9,308 nt of DNA from an uncultured Dorea sp. (lineage in GTDB: Bacteria > Bacillota > Clostridia > Lachnospirales > Lachnospiraceae), in assembly GCA_910586965.1 (NCBI GenBank), contig CAJUMF010000062.1, positions 1 through 9,308 on the forward strand, read 5' to 3'. Shown here piece by piece: positions 1-6,843 of the stretch (positions are counted from its first letter, which is position 1; each line of letters begins with the position of its first letter). Made by a program: the position numbers and the translations under genes. The notes under the pieces are model-generated. The model searched no databases. It saw only the letters and a list, made by a program, of their open reading frames with translations, and was not told the DNA's origin.

Positions 1-31
1 GGGCGGATTGGGGACTTTCACCCGTTAGAAC

Positions 32-50
32 GTGTGCCCACCGGGCACAC
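32..50. repeat. Short perfect inverted repeat beyond kbl
   Basis: Two 8-base arms, GTGTGCCC (32-39) and GGGCACAC (43-50), flank a 3-base loop. The hairpin is GC-rich and lies just past the likely kbl terminator. No T-run follows on either strand, so it is not a textbook terminator. It may be a backup pause or processing structure, or part of the end of a gene left of the window. Confidence 0.4.
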
Positions 51-55
51 CAAAA

Positions 56-82
56 GCGCAGCACCCAAAAACGATGCTGCGC
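56..82. terminator. Rho-independent terminator downstream of kbl, possibly bidirectional
   Basis: GCGCAGCA (56-63) pairs perfectly with TGCTGCGC (75-82) around an 11-base loop. Leftward transcription, as from kbl, meets the hairpin and then a run of four T. Rightward transcription meets it followed by a better T-rich tract (84-94). It sits 24 bases past the kbl stop, the right place to end the tdh-kbl transcript. The better rightward tract suggests that a convergent gene beyond the left edge may also end here. Confidence 0.72.
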
Positions 83-106
83 CTTTTATTTTTATCCTTC
101 TTCTCT

Positions 107-1300
107 CTACTTCATCTCTTCCCGCACTTCTTTAAAGCACTTCACGATAAAGTCGATATCTTCTTTCGTGTGGCTTGCACATACCTGTGTACGGATTCTT
201 GCTTTTCCCTTCGGCACTACCGGATAGGAGAACGCTACCACATAAACGCCCTTCTCCATCATACGTTTCGCGAACTCCGCCGCCGTCTTCTCATCATAGA
301 GCATAACCGGAACGCACGGATGGGTTCCCGGGATAACCTCGAACTCATTGTCCACAAGTTCCTTGCGGTAATATGCAGTAATCTCCTCTAAGTGGTCTCT
401 CAACTCTGTGCTCTCATCCAGCATGTCAAACAGCTCGATGCTTGCTCCCGCGATTGCCGGTGCAAGAGAGTTGGAGAACAGGTACGGACGGCTCCTCTGG
501 CGGAGCAGGTCGATAATCTCTTTCCTTCCGGACGTATATCCGCCGGATGCTCCTCCGAGAGCTTTTCCAAGAGTACCGGTGATAATGTCCACACGACCCT
601 GTACGCCGCAGTGCTCCGGTGTTCCGCGTCCGGTCTTTCCTACGAATCCAACCGCATGGCTGTCGTCAACCATAACAAGCGCATTGTACTTATCCGCCAG
701 GTCGCATACGCCCTTCAGGTTGCAGATGATTCCGTCCATGGAGAACACGCCGTCTGTAGCAATCAGCTTAATCCTTGCGCCGGCCTCGTCAGCCTCTTTT
801 AACTTCGCCTCAAGGTCTTCCATGTCATTATTTTTATAGCGGAAACGTTTTGCCTTGCAAAGGCGCACGCCGTCGATGATGGACGCATGATTAAGCTCAT
901 CGCTGATTACCGCGTCGTCCGCGGTAAGGATTGTCTCAAACAGTCCGCCGTTGGCGTCAAAACAGGAAGAATAAAGAATCGTGTCATCCGTTCCGAGGAA
1001 GTCGGAAATCTTCTTCTCCAGTTTCTTATGGATATCCTGAGTTCCGCAGATAAAGCGGACGGACGCAACTCCGTAGCCCTTTTCATCATAAGTCTTCTTT
1101 GCCGCCTCAATAAGCCTCGGATTGTCGCCAAGCCCAAGATAATTGTTGGCGCACATGCATAAAAGCTCTCTTCCGTCCTCCATCTTTACTCTGGAACCCT
1201 GAGGTGAGATGAACGGTGCCTCACCTTTAAAAAGCCCTGCCTCTTTGATTCCTTCTACCTCTTTTGTGTAAATGTTTAAAATGTCATCTTTGCGTGCCAT
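107..1300 (-). CDS. kbl: Glycine C-acetyltransferase (2-amino-3-ketobutyrate CoA ligase)
   Basis: This is a PLP-dependent enzyme of the alpha-oxoamine synthase family. It catalyses the second step of threonine breakdown: 2-amino-3-ketobutyrate plus CoA gives glycine and acetyl-CoA, in the cytosol, probably as a homodimer. The 397-residue length is normal for Kbl. Visible landmarks are ANNYLGL near residues 51-57, the ring-stacking His in ELNHAS (H138), the Asp/His pair in VDDSHAVG (D212, H215) and the PLP lysine in TGTLGKALGG (K246). The ATG at 1300 is preceded by a purine-rich site (AAGGAAG). The gene lies 55 bases downstream of tdh on the same strand with no terminator between, so the two are probably co-transcribed. 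The adjacent tdh makes Kbl a far better call than the related AONS, ALAS or SPT enzymes. Nothing is missing or truncated. Confidence 0.96.
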   Translation of the reverse strand: MARKDDILNIYTKEVEGIKEAGLFKGEAPFISPQGSRVKMEDGRELLCMCANNYLGLGDNPRLIEAAKKTYDEKGYGVASVRFICGTQDIHKKLEKKISDFLGTDDTILYSSCFDANGGLFETILTADDAVISDELNHASIIDGVRLCKAKRFRYKNNDMEDLEAKLKEADEAGARIKLIATDGVFSMDGIICNLKGVCDLADKYNALVMVDDSHAVGFVGKTGRGTPEHCGVQGRVDIITGTLGKALGGASGGYTSGRKEIIDLLRQRSRPYLFSNSLAPAIAGASIELFDMLDESTELRDHLEEITAYYRKELVDNEFEVIPGTHPCVPVMLYDEKTAAEFAKRMMEKGVYVVAFSYPVVPKGKARIRTQVCASHTKEDIDFIVKCFKEVREEMK

Positions 1301-1355
1301 TGGTCTCTTCCTTCTTTCTTTAAATTATTGTTTCAAAACATAATAAATGAAACTC

Positions 1356-2417
1356 TTAGTCATTAATATGCGCCCAGTCAAGAATAACCTTTCCTGACTC
1401 ACCGGAAATCATAGCCTCGAATCCCTTTTCGTAATCCTTAATATCGAAATGATGCGTGATGATTTCAGAAATATCAAGCCCTGCCTGCAGCATCGTAGAC
1501 ATCTTGTACCATGTATCCCACACTTTTCTTCCATAGATGCCACGAAGGTTCAGCCCGTTAAAGATTACCGTCTCAAGGTCGACTTTGGCATCTGTTCTCT
1601 GAAGTCCGAGCAGCGCAATTTTACCGCCGTGTTTCATGTTATGGATCATGTCATGAAGTCCTGCCTGCGAACCGGACATCTCAAGACCCACATCGAAACC
1701 TTCTGTCATGCCGATTTCTTTCATAACATCCGGAAGTTTTTCTTCTGCGAGATTTACGGCTCTTGTTGCGCCAAGTTTCATTGCAAGGTCCAGACGGTAC
1801 TGGTTAAAGTCTGTGATCACGACATGTCTTGCTCCTGAGAATTTCGCGATTGCAGCCGCCATAATACCAATCGGGCCTGCACCTGCCACAAGCACATCTT
1901 CCCCTAACATATCGTAGGAAAGCGCTGTATGCGTTGCATTTCCAAACGGGTCAAAAATCGCATACATCTCTTCCGGAATGTTCGGATTGCATGGCCATAC
2001 ATTTGAAGACGGGATTACGAGATATTCTGCAAATGCTCCGTTCCTGTTGACGCCGACACCTTTCGCATCTTTGCAGTTCTCCTTGTGTCCCTCCAGGCAG
2101 TTCCTGCACTTTCCGCAAGTGATATGCCCTTCGCCGGATACGAGGTCGCCAATCTTAAATCCTTCTACGCCTGCTCCGACTTCTACAATCTCACCTACAT
2201 ATTCATGGCCCGCCGTAAGCCCCACCGGAATCGTATGCTGCGCCCAGTCATTCCACTGGTAGATGTGGACGTCCGTGCCGCAGATGGCGGTCTTATGTAT
2301 CTTAATCTTTACATCGTTGGGACCAACCTCCGGAATCGGCACCCGTTTCATCCACAGGCCTTCCTCCGGTTTCTCTTTGACCAGCGCCCACATCATACCA
2401 TCATTTTTTTCACTCAT
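1356..2417 (-). CDS. tdh: L-threonine 3-dehydrogenase (zinc, MDR family)
   Basis: This is a medium-chain zinc-dependent dehydrogenase that oxidises L-threonine to 2-amino-3-ketobutyrate with NAD+, the substrate of the adjacent kbl product. The N-terminal GroES-like domain carries the catalytic zinc ligands Cys46 (AICGTDVH) and His71-Glu72 (AGHEYVGE). The structural-zinc lobe has four cysteines at 101, 104, 107 and 115. A Rossmann segment follows (GAGPIG, 179-184) with the NAD-ribose aspartate in ITDFN (D203). The 353-residue length is slightly above the roughly 341 of E. coli Tdh, and the key residues match that enzyme with an offset of about 8 from a longer N-terminus. The ATG at 2417 has a strong GGGAGGT site about nine bases upstream. 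Two candidate promoters lie upstream. Sorbitol or butanediol dehydrogenases are relatives, but the kbl partner settles the assignment. Confidence 0.96.
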   Translation of the reverse strand: MSEKNDGMMWALVKEKPEEGLWMKRVPIPEVGPNDVKIKIHKTAICGTDVHIYQWNDWAQHTIPVGLTAGHEYVGEIVEVGAGVEGFKIGDLVSGEGHITCGKCRNCLEGHKENCKDAKGVGVNRNGAFAEYLVIPSSNVWPCNPNIPEEMYAIFDPFGNATHTALSYDMLGEDVLVAGAGPIGIMAAAIAKFSGARHVVITDFNQYRLDLAMKLGATRAVNLAEEKLPDVMKEIGMTEGFDVGLEMSGSQAGLHDMIHNMKHGGKIALLGLQRTDAKVDLETVIFNGLNLRGIYGRKVWDTWYKMSTMLQAGLDISEIITHHFDIKDYEKGFEAMISGESGKVILDWAHIND

Positions 2418-2476
2418 TGTTTGTGTTACCTCCCATTTCCACCGTCTCCCCAGACGATATTATTGTTCATGCTGTC

Positions 2477-2505
2477 ATTATATCACTCCTCAACTACATG
2501 TACAA
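2477..2505 (-). promoter_or_regulatory. Proximal tdh-kbl promoter (extended -10)
   Basis: Reading leftward there is a -35-like TTGTAC (2505-2500), a 17-base spacer and a perfect TATAAT (2482-2477). TG one base upstream of the -10 makes it an extended -10. Predicted initiation near 2470 gives a leader of about 50 bases before the tdh ATG. The -35 is a weak match (TTG only); the extended -10 compensates. Confidence 0.62.
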
Positions 2506-2510
2506 TGGAT

Positions 2511-2538
2511 TTTATACAATTTTTGTCTGATTTGTCAA
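2511..2538 (-). promoter_or_regulatory. Distal tdh-kbl promoter
   Basis: Reading leftward, a perfect consensus -35 TTGACA (2538-2533) is followed after 16 bases by TATAAA (2516-2511). Both elements fit sigma-A well apart from the slightly short spacer. It would fire about 30 bases upstream of the proximal candidate, so tdh-kbl may have tandem start sites or only one of the two may be used. Confidence 0.55.
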
Positions 2539-2588
2539 AGTTTTCACATTTAAAAATTCTTTTTATGTCAACATTTACAATTTTTGTG

Positions 2589-2617
2589 TTTACAAATCCA
2601 AATGAATTGTTTATAAT
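2589..2617 (+). promoter_or_regulatory. sstT promoter
   Basis: TTTACA (2589-2594), an ideal 17-base spacer and a perfect TATAAT (2612-2617) point toward sstT. Predicted initiation near 2624 gives a leader of about 115 bases before the sstT ATG. The surrounding 2505-2640 stretch is very AT-rich and is shared with the divergent tdh promoters, so one regulator could affect both directions. Confidence 0.68.
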
Positions 2618-2637
2618 TACTTGTATATTATCGATAT

Positions 2638-2661
2638 GTTATATGAGTAAAATCATATAAC
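2638..2661. repeat. Inverted repeat in the sstT leader (candidate operator or RNA hairpin)
   Basis: GTTATATGA (2638-2646) and TCATATAAC (2653-2661) are perfect 9-base inverted arms around GTAAAA. The repeat lies about 14 to 37 bases past the predicted sstT start. TCGATA occurs as a direct repeat nearby (2631-2636 and 2662-2667). No T-run follows, so it is not a terminator. A repressor operator or a 5'-UTR stem are both possible; the AT-rich arms favour a DNA-binding site. Confidence 0.4.
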
Positions 2662-2717
2662 TCGATAAATCGGGGAAACAAAATCTATAGAGAAAGAGAG
2701 GGAGCAGGTACACCAAT

Positions 2718-2741
2718 ATGTATCTGCGAAACAAAACATGA
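2718..2741 (+). CDS. Possible 7-codon leader ORF overlapping the sstT start
   Basis: ATG at 2718 opens the frame MYLRNKT and ends with TGA at 2739-2741, so its stop overlaps the sstT ATG (2738-2740) in an ATGA junction. Upstream are GGGAG (2699-2703) and AGG (2706-2708, nine bases from the ATG), whereas the bases directly before the sstT ATG contain no Shine-Dalgarno-like sequence. The arrangement would allow translational coupling. The ORF is very short and could be chance. Confidence 0.3.
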   Translation: MYLRNKT

Positions 2742-3979
2742 AAAATGTAATTGCAAAATGGAATAGCATCAGTCTTGTCCTGAGAATCCTGTGTGGCCTT
2801 ATCATCGGTATTCTCCTCGGGCTGGCAATTCCGCAAGTAACTGTAATCGCGATTCTGGGAGACTTATTCGTTGGTGCTCTTAAAGCTATCGCTCCGCTCC
2901 TTGTATTCTTCCTTGTAATAAGTGCTCTCGCACATACAGGCGAAGGTCAGAAGACAAACATGGGATTTATTGTTGCACTGTACATGATTGGCAATCTGTT
3001 CTCTGCCCTTGTATCAGTATTTGCATGTAAGGCATTCCCGGTAACTCTGACACTTGCAGAGGCGGCAGGCGAGGACATGGCTCCTCCAAGCGGCGTAGGC
3101 GAAGTATTAAAGAACCTCCTGCTCAATGCGGTATCTAACCCTGTAGCCTCCATCGTAAATGCGAACTATATCGGAATCCTTGTATGGGCTTGTATCTTTG
3201 GCATCGCTTTTAAGGTGGCAAAACCTGCGACAAAAGATATGCTTGATGATATTTCCGATGTTATTTCCCAGGCAGTTAAATGGGTTATCAGTTTTGCGCC
3301 GTTTGGTATTATGGGTCTTATCTTCAACGTTATTTCCTCATCCGGACTTGGCGCGCTGTTATCCTACGGAAGACTGATTCTCGTGTTAGTGGGATCTATG
3401 GCGTTTGTAGCACTTATTATGAATCCGATCATCGTGTTCCTGTGCATCAGGAAGAACCCGTACCCGCTTGTATTTAAGTGCCTGTCACGCAGTTTCATCA
3501 CAGCATTCTTTACACGAAGTTCCGCAGCAAATATCCCTGTAAATATGGAACTTTGTAAAGAACTGGAATTAGACGAGAATACATATTCCGTATCCATTCC
3601 TTTAGGCGCTACGATCAACATGGCCGGCGCTACCATCACAATCTCTGTAATGGCATTATCCGCTGCTTATACGGTAGGTATTGATGTAGACTTCGGAACA
3701 GCTCTTATCCTCTGCGTACTCGCTGCACTTAGTGCTGCAGGTGCATCAGGTGTTGCCGGCGGTTCTCTGTTGCTTATTCCTATGGCATGCAGCTTATTCG
3801 GAGTTCCGTCTGAGATTGCTATGCAGGTTGTAGGTGTTGGTTTCATTATCGGTGTCATCCAGGATTCCTGTGAGACAGGACTTAACTCCTCCACAGATGT
3901 TCTCTTTACAGCAGCTGCTGATATCAGAGACAGAAGACTGCACCCGGAGAGATACAACGGAAAACAGGTGAACATCTAA
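2738..3979 (+). CDS. sstT: Sodium:serine/threonine symporter SstT
   Basis: This is an inner-membrane importer of the dicarboxylate/amino acid:cation symporter (DAACS) family, which in SstT uses Na+ to drive serine and threonine uptake. It has 413 residues, matching the roughly 414 of E. coli SstT, with strong similarity throughout. Landmarks are FVGALKAIAPLLVF near 44-57, the first re-entrant hairpin with RSSAANIP (260-267), SIPLGATINMAG (286-297) bearing the NMAG form of the family NMDGT-type motif, the second re-entrant loop ASGVAGGSLLLIP (336-348) and QDSCETGLNSSTDVLFTA (375-392). Several long hydrophobic segments fit the eight-helix fold. The ATG at 2738 is the only sensible in-frame start, since no upstream start codon in frame fits, but it lacks a clear ribosome binding site (see the leader ORF). 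It is divergent from tdh-kbl, which would consume imported threonine. Confidence 0.96.
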   Translation: MKNVIAKWNSISLVLRILCGLIIGILLGLAIPQVTVIAILGDLFVGALKAIAPLLVFFLVISALAHTGEGQKTNMGFIVALYMIGNLFSALVSVFACKAFPVTLTLAEAAGEDMAPPSGVGEVLKNLLLNAVSNPVASIVNANYIGILVWACIFGIAFKVAKPATKDMLDDISDVISQAVKWVISFAPFGIMGLIFNVISSSGLGALLSYGRLILVLVGSMAFVALIMNPIIVFLCIRKNPYPLVFKCLSRSFITAFFTRSSAANIPVNMELCKELELDENTYSVSIPLGATINMAGATITISVMALSAAYTVGIDVDFGTALILCVLAALSAAGASGVAGGSLLLIPMACSLFGVPSEIAMQVVGVGFIIGVIQDSCETGLNSSTDVLFTAAADIRDRRLHPERYNGKQVNI

Positions 3980-4002
3980 GAAAAATATAATACAAAGAAA
4001 AG

Positions 4003-4040
4003 AAATAAAGTTCCGGACATCAAAATCCGGAACTTTATTT
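4003..4040. terminator. Bidirectional Rho-independent terminator between sstT and glyS
   Basis: A perfect 15-bp stem pairs 4003-4017 with 4026-4040 around an 8-base loop. The GC-rich core TTCCGGA/TCCGGAA is flanked by AAATAAAG/CTTTATTT, so each strand has an A-run before and a T-run after the core. It lies 23 bases past the sstT stop and 29 bases past the glyS stop, and can end both convergent genes. Confidence 0.9.
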
Positions 4041-4069
4041 TATCTTTTAAAAATCAGAGCTCAAATTTT

Positions 4070-5461
4070 CTACCACTCGAATTTCTTTGCAAAATATGCA
4101 TCTAATTCGTCAATCTTCACTCTCTCCTGCTCCATCGTGTCACGGTCGCGTACAGTAACCGCACCGTCTTCCTCGGAATCAAAGTCATAGGTCACGCAGA
4201 ACGGAGTGCCGATTTCATCCTGCCGGCGGTAACGCTTGCCGATATTCCCGCGCTCGTCAAACTCACAGTTGTATTTCTTAGAAAGCTGTGCATATACCTT
4301 CTCCGCACCTTCATTTAACTTCTTCGACAGCGGCAGCACCCCAATCTTAACCGGAGCAAGCGCCGGATGGAAATGAAGGACAGTCCTCTTGTCTCCGCCT
4401 TCTAACTCTTCCTCATCGTAGGCGCTGCAAAGGAATGCCAGCACCATACGGTCTGCACCGAGAGACGGCTCGATAACATACGGAACATATTTTTCCTTCT
4501 TCTCGTCGTCAAAGTAACTCAAATCCTGTTTTGATACATTGATATGCTGTGTCAGGTCGAAGTCCGTCCTGTCAGCAATGCCCCAAAGCTCGCCCCATCC
4601 AAACGGGAATAAGAACTCTACGTCCGTGGTCGCCTTGCTGTAGTGGCTCAGCTCTTCCGGGGAATGGTCGCGGTAGCGGACCTCTTCCTCTTTGAGCCCA
4701 AGTGTCTTTAACCAGTCAAGACAGAACTTTTTCCAATACTTGAACCATTCAAGATCCGTATCCGGCTCGCAGAAGAACTCAAGCTCCATCTGCTCAAACT
4801 CTCTTGTACGGAACGTAAAGTTGCCCGGCGTAATCTCGTTGCGGAAAGATTTACCGATCTGGCAGATGCCGAACGGAATCTTCTTTCTTGAAGTGCGCTG
4901 TACATTCTTAAAGTTTACAAAAATGCCCTGCGCTGTCTCCGGCCTCAAATATACCGTATTCTTCGCATCCTCCGTAACGCCCTGGAACGTCTTGAACATC
5001 AGGTTGAACTCCCGAATCTCCGTAAAATCATGCTTTCCGCATGTCGGGCACGGAATCTCATGCTCTTTAATATAATTCTCCATCTGCTCATGGCTCCAGC
5101 CGTCAATCGTATCTCCGATATCCAGGCCGTGCTCCTTCGCATAATCCTCAATCATCTTGTCCGCGCGGAAACGCTCATGGCATTCCTTGCAGTCCATCAG
5201 CGGGTCACTGAATCCGCCGAGATGCCCGCTTGCCACCCAGGTCTGCGGATTCATCAGAATCGCACAGTCAACGCCCACGTTATACGGAGACTCCTGGACA
5301 AACTTCTGCCACCATGCCCGCTTTACATTGTTCTTAAGCTCTACTCCAAGATTGCCGTAATCCCATGTATTGGCAAGACCTCCGTATATCTCCGAACCCG
5401 GATATACAAATCCTCTTGACTTTGCCAGCGCAACAATCTTTTCCATCGTCTTTTCTACCAT
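4070..5461 (-). CDS. glyS: Glycine--tRNA ligase, homodimeric (alpha2) type
   Basis: This class II aminoacyl-tRNA synthetase attaches glycine to tRNA-Gly using ATP. It is the single-chain, eukaryote-like alpha2 form, not the bacterial alpha2beta2 enzyme (often also labelled glyQS). The 463-residue length is typical. Visible are the N-terminal GFVYPGSEIYGG (17-28), two CxxC pairs (C91/C94 and C138/C141) that could bind zinc, motif 2 around FRNEITPGN and the following TREFEQ (206-224), motif 3 in EPSLGADR (331-338) and a C-terminal anticodon-binding domain starting near VKIGVLPL (371). The ATG at 5461 has an AGGTGAGGG site upstream. No T-box antiterminator sequence is visible in the leader. Its product uses glycine, the end product of tdh-kbl. 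It converges with sstT on a shared terminator. Confidence 0.96.
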   Translation of the reverse strand: MVEKTMEKIVALAKSRGFVYPGSEIYGGLANTWDYGNLGVELKNNVKRAWWQKFVQESPYNVGVDCAILMNPQTWVASGHLGGFSDPLMDCKECHERFRADKMIEDYAKEHGLDIGDTIDGWSHEQMENYIKEHEIPCPTCGKHDFTEIREFNLMFKTFQGVTEDAKNTVYLRPETAQGIFVNFKNVQRTSRKKIPFGICQIGKSFRNEITPGNFTFRTREFEQMELEFFCEPDTDLEWFKYWKKFCLDWLKTLGLKEEEVRYRDHSPEELSHYSKATTDVEFLFPFGWGELWGIADRTDFDLTQHINVSKQDLSYFDDEKKEKYVPYVIEPSLGADRMVLAFLCSAYDEEELEGGDKRTVLHFHPALAPVKIGVLPLSKKLNEGAEKVYAQLSKKYNCEFDERGNIGKRYRRQDEIGTPFCVTYDFDSEEDGAVTVRDRDTMEQERVKIDELDAYFAKKFEW

Positions 5462-5548
5462 AGCTTACCCTCACCTTCTTAAGTTTCCTTCTTTTTCAGA
5501 TATTATTATCCTGCCAGCTTAATACCGGCAACAAATGGTTTGTTTACT

Positions 5549-5577
5549 AGTATAACGTCAACTTTCCCGCATTGCAA
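5549..5577 (-). promoter_or_regulatory. glyS promoter
   Basis: Reading leftward, TTGCAA (5577-5572), a 17-base spacer and TATACT (5554-5549) form a good sigma-A promoter. Initiation near 5542 gives a leader of about 80 bases before the glyS ATG, too short for a full T-box. Confidence 0.6.
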
Positions 5578-5580
5578 GCA

Positions 5581-5618
5581 CTTTATGATTCTATCTGCGG
5601 TTGTTTCATAAAGCAACC
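5581..5618. repeat. Nested inverted repeats between glyS and the immunity-like array
   Basis: CTTTATGA (5581-5588) and TCATAAAG (5606-5613) are perfect inverted arms 17 bases apart. Overlapping the right arm, GGTTG (5599-5603) and CAACC (5614-5618) form a second small hairpin. No T-run follows on either strand. The element lies just upstream of the glyS -35 and upstream of the rightward promoter, so it could be a regulator-binding site. Chance in an AT-rich spacer is also possible. Confidence 0.3.
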
Positions 5619-5668
5619 AAATAACCCTGGTAGTTTTACCTGAACTTATAGGAAAATATTTGATTCTA

Positions 5669-5677
5669 TGTTATAAT
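5669..5677 (+). promoter_or_regulatory. Extended -10 promoter of the rightward immunity-like array
   Basis: TGTTATAAT (5669-5677) is a perfect extended -10 (TGn-TATAAT). No convincing -35 is seen at the right spacing, which is common for extended -10 promoters. Initiation near 5684 would give a leader of about 115 bases before the first gene, containing a small GAATCT/AGATTC inverted repeat (5699-5716). It is the only clear rightward promoter before the array. Confidence 0.55.
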
Positions 5678-5798
5678 ACTTCTGTCAGATCACGTTCAGA
5701 ATCTACGAAAAGATTCACTATAAAAAAAGACAGACTGCACCTATGTACAGGGAGGATTGGATTACCCCTTCCGCTTATCAGACATGAGGAGGGATCGA

Positions 5799-6299
5799 AT
5801 GGATACCACAATATTTGATCAATTTGACTTGGAATGCTCCAGACATTTACCTGACGAGATTGACAAGATTCTGAAAACCGCACAGGGAAATAACGCCTGT
5901 TCCATCGGATTTATCACGACAGACGATTTCTACGGTTTTTATCTTGCCTGGGACTTAAGCTATAACATCACAGAATATTTTGACTGAGAGAACGGAACCG
6001 AGCCGGATTTTTTGTACTACCCGCTGGTGGATGTGATCGACACTCGTGTAGATATCGACCTGTGCACTCCCTCTGAGGAAAAATGGGCGTTTGCACTGGC
6101 GGTGCTCGCCGTTTTGAAAAAAAACATCCGCAGACTCCCCGATGAAATCTTCGCAAGGAACGGATTTTGCAGAGAAAATATTCTTTTCTTTGCCACAATG
6201 GGAGACGGCGATTACATCACGGAAATGATGGATGCATCAACAGCCATGTTCAACTCCCGGGAAACTCTTGAAGCCGCGGCCTTTCATGAGCGCCGCTGA
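5799..6299 (+). pseudogene. DUF4303-like gene interrupted by an in-frame TGA
   Basis: The ATG at 5799 has a strong GAGGAGGG site (5786-5793). The frame is open for 62 codons, hits TGA at 5985-5987, then stays open without shift to a TGA at 6297-6299, 166 codons in all counting the internal stop. The downstream half reads like the same protein: LYYPLVDVID, EEKWAFALAVLAVLKKNI, DEIFARNGF and FFATMGDGDYITEMM. The GDGDYI-type ending and WxFAxxxL region resemble DUF4303, a family often found among immunity genes of polymorphic toxins. The affected codon falls in YFD-stop-ENG, where Trp (TGG) is the simplest ancestor. The second half has no ribosome binding site or good start codon, so it is probably untranslated. 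The family call is from memory and moderate. A sequencing error or recent nonsense mutation both fit. Confidence 0.68.
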
Positions 6300-6329
6300 A
6301 CGCATCTTAACAGCAAGGAGGAAATACAT

Positions 6330-6839
6330 ATGTATATTACAGACAAATACTGGAATAATTACATCGGCGATACAGACGACAGTCTGACCCTGCTCGAGTA
6401 TCTCGCAGACAAACAGACGGATATCATCCCTCTGGAAGAAATATTTTCCGATACCGGACTGGATAAGCTAAACGGCGATTTCCGTCAGCATGAGGAACCG
6501 CTGACCATCGCTTTTTCCCATAAAGAGACGGAAGTAGATGATCCGTATGCGGAAATATATTACGCCATCAACCTGATCACCGACCTTGCCGCCCTGCTTT
6601 TAGAGTGCAAGATAAACGGTCATGTCAATCTGCGCGAACTGGCCGGTTACTACCTTGAGACTGATGCGCCGTATGTCTGTATCACAGCCGAGCCAAAGGA
6701 ACTTAAGGTGATGAACCAGGCGCTCAAAGATTTTACCGCCGAACCTCTCTCCTTTAATCTGAGCGAGATGTGCCCGAAGGAAGATATGTACGAGATGGCA
6801 GGACTCTGCGAGGCACTGAGAAATGAACTGTACGGGTAA
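6330..6839 (+). CDS. Hypothetical acidic protein, putative immunity protein
   Basis: This is a 169-residue soluble, strongly acidic protein with no signal peptide or membrane segment. I do not recognise a named family with certainty. Features are an aromatic-rich N-terminus (YITDKYWNNYIGDTDDS), a hydrophobic central helix (LITDLAALLLECKINGHVNL, about 92-111) and a C-terminal acidic helix (MCPKEDMYEMAGLCEALRNEL). The start at 6330 is fixed by a strong AAGGAGG about eight bases upstream. It follows the broken DUF4303-like gene by 30 bases and is followed by the next gene after 4 bases, so it is almost certainly in one transcript. Small size, acidity and neighbours suggest an immunity role, but that is inference. 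Confidence 0.8.
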   Translation: MYITDKYWNNYIGDTDDSLTLLEYLADKQTDIIPLEEIFSDTGLDKLNGDFRQHEEPLTIAFSHKETEVDDPYAEIYYAINLITDLAALLLECKINGHVNLRELAGYYLETDAPYVCITAEPKELKVMNQALKDFTAEPLSFNLSEMCPKEDMYEMAGLCEALRNELYG

Positions 6840-6843
6840 AAAT

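Noticed and set aside
32..1162. Several rightward open frames over kbl (starting near 32, 392, 408 and 887)
   Set aside because: They are antisense shadows of kbl, with no ribosome binding sites and no protein-like sequence.
1978..2660. Rightward open frame running from inside tdh into the divergent intergenic region
   Set aside because: It is antisense to tdh, low-complexity at its end and crosses the promoters; no ribosome binding site supports it.
4692..5419. Open frames opposite glyS
   Set aside because: They are antisense shadows of a strongly conserved synthetase gene.
5462..5700. T-box riboswitch upstream of glyS
   Set aside because: I read the minus strand for the conserved antiterminator sequence and did not find it.
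5985..6060. In-frame TGA as a selenocysteine codon
   Set aside because: I see no convincing bacterial SECIS stem-loop right after the TGA, the protein family has no redox role known to me, and Trp fits the context. The same frame also ends with TGA as a true stop.
5799..6299. Alternative genetic code with TGA as Trp
   Set aside because: TGA serves as the terminal stop of this same frame and of the 24-codon remnant, and the other genes show an ordinary bacterial code.
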